A stretch of DNA of 19,487 nucleotides from NCBI GenBank assembly GCA_025936205.1, contig JAICTU010000123.1, forward strand, positions 1-19,487. Direction: 5' to 3'. Made by a program: the position numbers and the translations under genes. Position 1 is the stretch's first letter. The number at the start of each line of letters is the position of its first letter. The notes below the pieces were generated by a model that was not told where the DNA came from, did no database searches, and was given only the letters and a program-made list of their open reading frames with translations. The stretch comes from Polyangiaceae bacterium. Lineage in GTDB: Bacteria; Myxococcota; Polyangia; Polyangiales; Polyangiaceae. Positions 14,701 through 19,487 of this stretch are shown here, one piece after another.

Positions 14701-16532
14701 ACATCCAAGCCCTCGAAGCCGCTCGCGCCGTCGAGCACCTTCAGCCGGAAACCTGGAGCTCGGTCAATCGCCTGCTCGTCGCCAAGGCGATCGGCGAGTT
14801 TGCGCACGAGTTGCTGATCGAACCTCGCCTGCTGGTGCCGGAGCAGCGCGGCGGGCGCTACGTGCTGGGCACGGATGATGGCGGCGTCGCGTACCAGTTC
14901 AGCGCGCGCGTGGCGAGCCTGGAGCACTGGGTCGTCGGCGCCGACTCAATCCGCCGCCTCGAGCAGGGTGTCGACACTCCCGTGGACGCGCTCACCTTCA
15001 TCGGAGATTTGCGCCAGCAACTGCAGATCCCCGCCGAGGTGCTGCCCGAGTACCTGGAGGAGTTGTCTTGCACGCTCCACGGCGCTGCATACAGGCGTCA
15101 TCGAGAACTGTACAGCGCCGGCAGGCTGGCGATCGCTGATTTCCAGAGCGTGGAAGCCGCCATGACCGAAGGGCATCCCATCTTCGTCGCCAACGGGGCG
15201 CGCATTGGTTTCAGTGCCGCCGAATTCGCTGCCTATGCGCCGGAAGCTGCCGCCCCGATCCGGCTGATCTGGCTCGCCGCGCGTCGAGAGCTGGCGACGT
15301 TCTCAGCGGTCTCGGACCTGTCCTACGCGCGGTTAATGGCAGGCGAGCTCGATCGGGAGGTGCTGGCCGAGCTGCACGGCGCGCTCGCCGAGCGCGGCTT
15401 CGACCCCGCGTCGTACCTGCTGTTACCGGTTCACCCCTGGCAATGGCACAACCGGCTCGCGCAACTCTTCGCCCAGGACTTGGCACAGGGCGACCTCGTG
15501 TACCTCGGCGAGGGGAGAGATCAGTATCGCGCCCAGCAATCCATTCGCACCCTGTTCAATGTGAGTCAGCCAGGCCGGCGCTATGTCAAGACAGCGCTGT
15601 CCATCCGCAACATGGGGTTCACGCGCGGCATGCCAGTCTCTGTGGCCCGCAGCGGCCCCGCCATCAACGACTGGGTCAATCAGCTGGTCTCCAGCGATCC
15701 CTACCTCGCGGCGCGGCGCTTCTCCGTGCTGCGCGAGGTCGCCTTTGCTTGTTACCCGCACCGCCACTATGAGCGGGTCATTGCCCGAAAGAGCGATCCC
15801 TACAAGGAGATGCTCGCCGCGCTCTGGCGCGAGAACCCGCTGCAGCGCCTGCGCGAGGGTGAGCGCGTGATCACGATGGCGGCCCTGCTGCACCGCGACC
15901 GCGGAGGGCAAGCGTTGTTGCCGATGCTGATTCGAGCCTCTGGGGTGAGCACCGAGGCGTGGCTGGTGCGATATGCCAAACACTACCTGCTCCCGCTGGT
16001 ACACTGCTTTTACGAGCACCATCTGACGTTCACGCCGCATTGCGAAAATACCCTGTTGATCCTGGAGAATCACCTCCCCGTCGGGGTCATGCTCAAAGAC
16101 ATCACGGAGGATGTCGGCGTGCTCAACCCGAAACAGGAGCTGCCCGCAGCGGTGCGCGGACTCGCTCTGCGCGTGCCGGAAGAGGTCATGACGCTCGCGA
16201 TCTTCACGGATATATTCGACTGTGTGTTCCGCTTTCTGGCGCAGATCCTGGAGGACCATGCTGAGTATCCGGAAGCGCGCTTCTGGAGCGTGGTCGCTCA
16301 GGCGATCCGCACTTACGAGGACGAGCGCCCACAGCTGGAGCAGGAGTTCCGCCGCTACGACTTGTTCGCGCCGAGCTTCGCGCGCAATTGTTTGAACCGG
16401 TTGCAGCTGCGCAACAACCGAATGATGGTAGACCTGAACGCTCCCGACCCGGTGAACAGCCTGCAATTCGCCGGCACGCTCGCAAACCCCATCGCAACCT
16501 TCGCTGCAGCAGAGGCCCATGCCCGCACCTGA
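14697..16532 (+). CDS. NRPS-independent siderophore (NIS) synthetase, IucA/IucC family, DesD-like
   Basis: This is a 611-residue protein from GTG 14697, with AAAGGA 5 nt upstream. The longer open frame begins inside the exporter gene and is rejected. NIS synthetases use ATP to adenylate a carboxylate and join it to an amine or hydroxylamine. Visible motifs are EGHPIFVANGARIGF (158-172), VHPWQW (245-250), QQSIRTLFN (280-288), the conserved Lys298 in YVKTALS, and TPHCENTLLILE (446-457). The C-terminal FhuF-like part ends CLNRLQLRNNRMMVDL. The FVAN.GRIGF block and overall order resemble type C enzymes (DesD/AlcC) rather than type A IucA. An oddity is Cys449 where close relatives and the next gene have Gly (PHGEN). 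The protein is a paralogue of the synthetase domain encoded directly downstream. The two genes overlap by 14 bp. Confidence 0.93.
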   Translation: MNIQALEAARAVEHLQPETWSSVNRLLVAKAIGEFAHELLIEPRLLVPEQRGGRYVLGTDDGGVAYQFSARVASLEHWVVGADSIRRLEQGVDTPVDALTFIGDLRQQLQIPAEVLPEYLEELSCTLHGAAYRRHRELYSAGRLAIADFQSVEAAMTEGHPIFVANGARIGFSAAEFAAYAPEAAAPIRLIWLAARRELATFSAVSDLSYARLMAGELDREVLAELHGALAERGFDPASYLLLPVHPWQWHNRLAQLFAQDLAQGDLVYLGEGRDQYRAQQSIRTLFNVSQPGRRYVKTALSIRNMGFTRGMPVSVARSGPAINDWVNQLVSSDPYLAARRFSVLREVAFACYPHRHYERVIARKSDPYKEMLAALWRENPLQRLREGERVITMAALLHRDRGGQALLPMLIRASGVSTEAWLVRYAKHYLLPLVHCFYEHHLTFTPHCENTLLILENHLPVGVMLKDITEDVGVLNPKQELPAAVRGLALRVPEEVMTLAIFTDIFDCVFRFLAQILEDHAEYPEARFWSVVAQAIRTYEDERPQLEQEFRRYDLFAPSFARNCLNRLQLRNNRMMVDLNAPDPVNSLQFAGTLANPIATFAAAEAHART

Positions 16533-18888
16533 GCTTCCAATCGGGGGCTTTCAGCTGCGCCCGCTGCGCCTTCCCGACGATGTCGAGGTCATCCATGACT
16601 GGGTCAGCCAGCCCTACGCCAAGTACTGGGGGCTCGTGGGTGAGTCGCGAGAGGTGGTGTTGGCTGCGTACCGTCAGATCACCAAGAGCGCGGATGTGTA
16701 TCTGGGTCTGCGCGACGGTTCCGCCGCCTTCCTCCTGGAATGCTATGATCCAGGCCTGCACGTCGTCGGCCGCCACTACCCCGTTCAGCAGGGAGATCGC
16801 GGTATGCACGTGCTAGTGGCTCCGCCTAGCACCGTTACCCCAGGCTTCACCTGGTCCGTGTTCTGCGCGGTCCTCGACTTCCTGTTCTCCGATCCTGCAA
16901 CGCGGCGCGTGGTAGTGGAACCCGACATCCGCAACTTCAAGATCCATGCCTTGAACCGGCGCGCGGGTTTTCGCTACCAGCGGGCGATCGCGCTGCCCAA
17001 CAAGACGGCTCACCTCGCCTTCTGCACGCGGGAGGACCATGAGCGCGCCCGGTCCCGGCGCCCCGACGGCGCTCGCCCTGGCTCCGTCACTTCGAGGCTC
17101 CCGCATCTGAATCGCGAGGCCTGGGCCAGCGCGACCCGACAACTCCTGTGCAAGGCGCTCTCCGAGCTCGCGCACGAACGCTTGGTCCACCCGGAGCTGA
17201 CAGCCTCTTCCGGTTCCGCGCGGCAACGCTACTCGCTCTCCAGCCCAGCGGGCACGCAGTACCTGTTCTCGGCCCAGCTGCTGCAGCTCGAGCACTGGGC
17301 CATCGAGGCCAGCTCCTTGCACAAGCTCCAACAGGGTGCCGCGGCTCCGCTCGATGCCTTCGACTTCTTCATCGAGTTTCAGTCGCAGCTCGGCATTCCT
17401 TCCGCGCTGTTCCCGGCCTACCTCGAGGAGATCGCGAGCACCCTGTATGCACGAGCCTTCAAGCTCACGCACCAGGAGCTGAGCTCGGCCGACCTGGTCC
17501 ACGCTGACTTTCAAGAGCTCGAGGCCGCGATGAGCGAGGGCCATCCGGCGTTCATCGCAAACAGCGGGCGCGTCGGTTTCGATATCGGGGACTACGAGGC
17601 ATACGCGCCCGAAGCCGCGGCGCCCGTCCGGCTGCTGTGGCTCGCCGCCCACCAGCGCAATGCTCGAGCATCGACGGCCGAAGACCTGAATTATGAGCAA
17701 CTGCTCGCGAGCGAGCTGGGCGCTGAAGAGCTCGGACGCTTCCGCAGAGAGCTCGCCCAGCAGGGACTCGATCCGAGCGCGTATCTCTTCATCCCCGTGC
17801 ACCCGTGGCAATGGCTCAACAAATTGTCCTCGATGTTTGCCGCGGATCTAGCCACGCGCGATCTGGTCCTGCTCGGGCAGAGCGCGGATCTGTACCGCCC
17901 CCAGCAGTCGATCCGCACCTTCTTCAACCTGACGCACCCCGAACGGCGTTACGTGAAGACCGCGCTCTCCGTGCTGAACATGGGCTTCATGCGCGGCTTG
18001 TCTCCGGACTACATGCGCGGAACACCGGCGATCAACGACTGGCTGCGCCGGCTGCTCGACGCGGATCCCTTCTTCGCAGCGCACGGCTTCGACATCCTGC
18101 GCGAAGTAGCCGCAATCGGCTACCGCAACCCACGCTTCGATCCTGTGGTTGCCACGCAAAGCCCTTATCGAAAAATGCTGGCAGCATTGTGGCGGGAGAG
18201 CCCCGTACCCCGGCTACGGCCGGGCCAGCGCCTGATGACGCTGGCTGCCGTCCTGCATCGCGATCGCGACGGCCACGCGCTGCTGCCTCAGCTGATCGCT
18301 GCCTCCGGCGTCAGCATCGATCGCTGGCTCGAGCAGCTTGCAAACTGCTACCTGGCGCCGCTCGTCCATTGCCTGTGCTGCTATGGCCTGGCCTTCATGC
18401 CACACGGCGAGAACATCATCTTGATCCTCGAGCGGAACGTTGTGGTTGGCGTGCTGCTGAAAGACATCGCGGAGGAGACGGTGTTGATGGATCCCGCGCG
18501 TGAGCTGCCGGAAGAAGTTCGGCGCATTGCCGCCGCCGTGCCGCAAGAGCTTCAGAGGCTCTCGATCTTCACTGACATTTTCGATGGCATCTTTCGCTAT
18601 CTGTCACAGATCCTGCTCGAGCAGGCTGCCTATCCCGAGGAACGGTTCTGGCGGCAGATCGCGGCCTGCGTGCACAATTACCGGCGCGAGAACCCGGCTA
18701 CCGCTCCTGCCTTCGACCGTCATGAGCTCTTTGCGCCCGAGTTTCGCCACTCGTGTCTCAACCGGCTCCAGCTTCGCAACAACCGGCAGATGATCGACCT
18801 GGCCGATCCTGCCACCGCGCTCCAGTTCGCGGGAACGTTGAAGAATCCCATCGCGACCGTTTCCCGGCTACACTCGCCGGGCTCATGA
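16519..18888 (+). CDS. Bifunctional GNAT N-acyltransferase / DesD-like NIS synthetase fusion
   Basis: This is a 789-residue two-domain protein. Residues 1 to about 175 form a siderophore N-acyltransferase (Acetyltransf_8; IucB/RhbD/DesC/AlcB-like): FQLRPLRLPDDVEVIHDWV, the RHYP motif (85-88), RGMHVLV, VVVEPDIRNFKIHALNRRAGF (132-151, in part) and LPNKTAHLAFCTRE. It would acylate an N-hydroxy-diamine from acetyl- or succinyl-CoA. An Arg/Pro-rich linker (about 176-195) leads to a complete NIS synthetase (about 195-789) with GHPAFIANSGRVGF (341-354), VHPWQW (427-432), QQSIRTFFN (462-470), Lys480, FMPHGENIILILE (626-638) and KDIAEE. This half closely resembles DesD. The same architecture is known from the bisucaberin enzyme BibC, which joins acylation and macrocyclising condensation. 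Start ATG 16519 overlaps the preceding gene by 14 bp; its TGA overlaps the DUF488 start (ATGA). Confidence 0.93.
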   Translation: MPAPELPIGGFQLRPLRLPDDVEVIHDWVSQPYAKYWGLVGESREVVLAAYRQITKSADVYLGLRDGSAAFLLECYDPGLHVVGRHYPVQQGDRGMHVLVAPPSTVTPGFTWSVFCAVLDFLFSDPATRRVVVEPDIRNFKIHALNRRAGFRYQRAIALPNKTAHLAFCTREDHERARSRRPDGARPGSVTSRLPHLNREAWASATRQLLCKALSELAHERLVHPELTASSGSARQRYSLSSPAGTQYLFSAQLLQLEHWAIEASSLHKLQQGAAAPLDAFDFFIEFQSQLGIPSALFPAYLEEIASTLYARAFKLTHQELSSADLVHADFQELEAAMSEGHPAFIANSGRVGFDIGDYEAYAPEAAAPVRLLWLAAHQRNARASTAEDLNYEQLLASELGAEELGRFRRELAQQGLDPSAYLFIPVHPWQWLNKLSSMFAADLATRDLVLLGQSADLYRPQQSIRTFFNLTHPERRYVKTALSVLNMGFMRGLSPDYMRGTPAINDWLRRLLDADPFFAAHGFDILREVAAIGYRNPRFDPVVATQSPYRKMLAALWRESPVPRLRPGQRLMTLAAVLHRDRDGHALLPQLIAASGVSIDRWLEQLANCYLAPLVHCLCCYGLAFMPHGENIILILERNVVVGVLLKDIAEETVLMDPARELPEEVRRIAAAVPQELQRLSIFTDIFDGIFRYLSQILLEQAAYPEERFWRQIAACVHNYRRENPATAPAFDRHELFAPEFRHSCLNRLQLRNNRQMIDLADPATALQFAGTLKNPIATVSRLHSPGS

Positions 18889-19376
18889 CCACCGTGTATA
18901 CACTCGGCCACTCGCGCCACATGGCTGAACATTTCTCGGAGCTACTGCGCGGCCACCAGCTGGAGCGGCTCGCGGACGTGCGCTCGCACCCCAGCTCGAA
19001 GTGGTCTCCACAGTTTGCGAAGGCCGCGCTGTCGGCGCTGCTGCGCGGCCGCGGCATCGACTACGTGTTCCTCGGCCGCGAGCTGGGCGGGCGGCCCGAG
19101 GGCGCTCACTTCTACACGACGGAGGGGCACCTCGACAGCGAGCGCAGGGCGCAGGCTGCCGACTTCCTCGCGGGCCTGAAGCGCTTGATCGAGCTCGCAC
19201 GCGAGCGCCGCACCGTCATCCTGTGCGCCGAGGAGGATCCGTCGCACTGTCACCGCCGCCGCCTGGTGGCGCCCGCGCTCCAGCGCGCCGGCGTCAGCGT
19301 GGTGCACATCCGCGCTGACGGACGGCTCGAGCCCGATGCGGGTGCCCCGGGCCCGGCGCAACTGGGGCTGTTTTAG
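18885..19376 (+). CDS. DUF488 domain protein
   Basis: This is a 163-residue protein from ATG 18885, overlapping the fusion gene's stop by 4 bp (ATGA). DUF488 signatures are present: YTLGHSRHMAEHFSELL (5-21), LADVRSHPSSKWSPQF (29-44), the YVFLGRELGGRP block (60-71), and the C-terminal CAEEDPSHCHRRRL (114-127) with its Cys and His residues. The family's biochemical function is unknown; the Cys-Glu-...-His-Cys-His arrangement hints at metal or nucleic-acid related chemistry but is not proven. Translational coupling to the siderophore operon suggests it is produced under iron limitation. It could simply be a passenger, because DUF488 genes occur in many contexts. It is convergent with the next gene, and their stop codons overlap (TTTAG at 19372-19376). 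No terminator space exists between them. Confidence 0.9.
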   Translation: MTTVYTLGHSRHMAEHFSELLRGHQLERLADVRSHPSSKWSPQFAKAALSALLRGRGIDYVFLGRELGGRPEGAHFYTTEGHLDSERRAQAADFLAGLKRLIELARERRTVILCAEEDPSHCHRRRLVAPALQRAGVSVVHIRADGRLEPDAGAPGPAQLGLF

Positions 19377-19486
19377 CCGCGAGTGTCGATAAAGGAGATC
19401 TCGCGAGTGGCGGCCTCCTCGGGCGACACCGGCTCCCAGAGATCGCTAGCGAGCTCGAAGATCTCCGGGGGCACCAGCATGCAGAA
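19373..19486 (-). CDS. C-terminal fragment of an unrecognised protein (gene continues beyond window)
   Basis: The minus strand is open for 37 codons from the window edge to a TAA at 19375-19373. The translation contains FCMLVPPEIFELASDLWEPV and ends TREISFIDTRG. It has a hydrophobic then acidic character, codon use like the neighbouring genes, and converges tightly with the DUF488 gene, so it is probably the real end of a gene. No family is recognisable from so short a segment. Confidence 0.5.
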   Translation of the reverse strand, partial: FCMLVPPEIFELASDLWEPVSPEEAATREISFIDTRG

Positions 19487-19487
19487 C

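Noticed and set aside
15423..16520. 365-codon minus-strand open frame opposite synthetase 1, and a similar one at 16813-17811 opposite the fusion gene
   Set aside because: These are antisense shadows of well-identified NIS enzymes; their translations are Arg/Val-rich without family motifs.
10491..18888. Assignment of the operon as aerobactin (iucABCD)
   Set aside because: Aerobactin uses lysine directly and has no decarboxylase; here a group II decarboxylase opens the operon and the synthetases look DesD-like rather than IucA plus IucC.

Overview
This window comes from a high-GC, Gram-negative bacterium, most likely a member of the Myxococcota (Deltaproteobacteria in the older sense). The evidence is the very GC-rich third codon positions, a secreted DUF2330 protein with a C-terminal hydrophobic segment and Arg tail of the kind common in myxobacteria, Sec-exported proteins and lipoproteins, and a TonB-dependent outer-membrane receptor. 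No rRNA, tRNA, CRISPR array or insertion sequence was seen.

Left part (1-5634), ordinary housekeeping or accessory genes. On the minus strand there is a partial alkyltransferase-like DNA-repair protein with Trp where the repair Cys would be, an NTF2/SnoaL-like small protein, and a DUF2330 protein, all in the same direction. Next comes a secreted six-EF-hand protein, divergent from a LOG/SLOG nucleotide-binding protein. A LysR regulator shares a CTAG stop with the LOG gene and is divergent from a DoxX-like membrane protein.

Right part (5526-19376), an apparently complete iron-acquisition locus. A divergent promoter with a Fur-box match (14/19 to the classical consensus) separates two paralogous exported beta-propeller-like proteins. 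The rightward one is followed after 8 bp by a TonB-dependent receptor. A second Fur-box match (15/19) precedes a tightly packed rightward operon: PLP decarboxylase, N-hydroxylating monooxygenase, MFS exporter, a DesD-like NIS synthetase, a fused GNAT acyltransferase plus second DesD-like NIS synthetase, and a DUF488 protein. Every junction overlaps, by 4 or 14 bp.

Read as a pathway, an amino acid is decarboxylated to a diamine, one amine is N-hydroxylated, then acylated to a hydroxamate, and two NRPS-independent synthetases assemble the siderophore. The MFS protein exports it and the receptor takes the ferric form back. The unusual points are two DesD-like synthetases in tandem, the second in a BibC-like fusion; the paired divergent beta-propeller proteins; and a DUF488 gene coupled to the operon. 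The product is probably a hydroxamate, but whether it is a succinyl-diamine oligomer or macrocycle (bisucaberin/desferrioxamine type) or a citrate dihydroxamate (schizokinen/arthrobactin type) cannot be settled from sequence alone.

A minus-strand C-terminal fragment of an unrecognised gene lies at the right edge.
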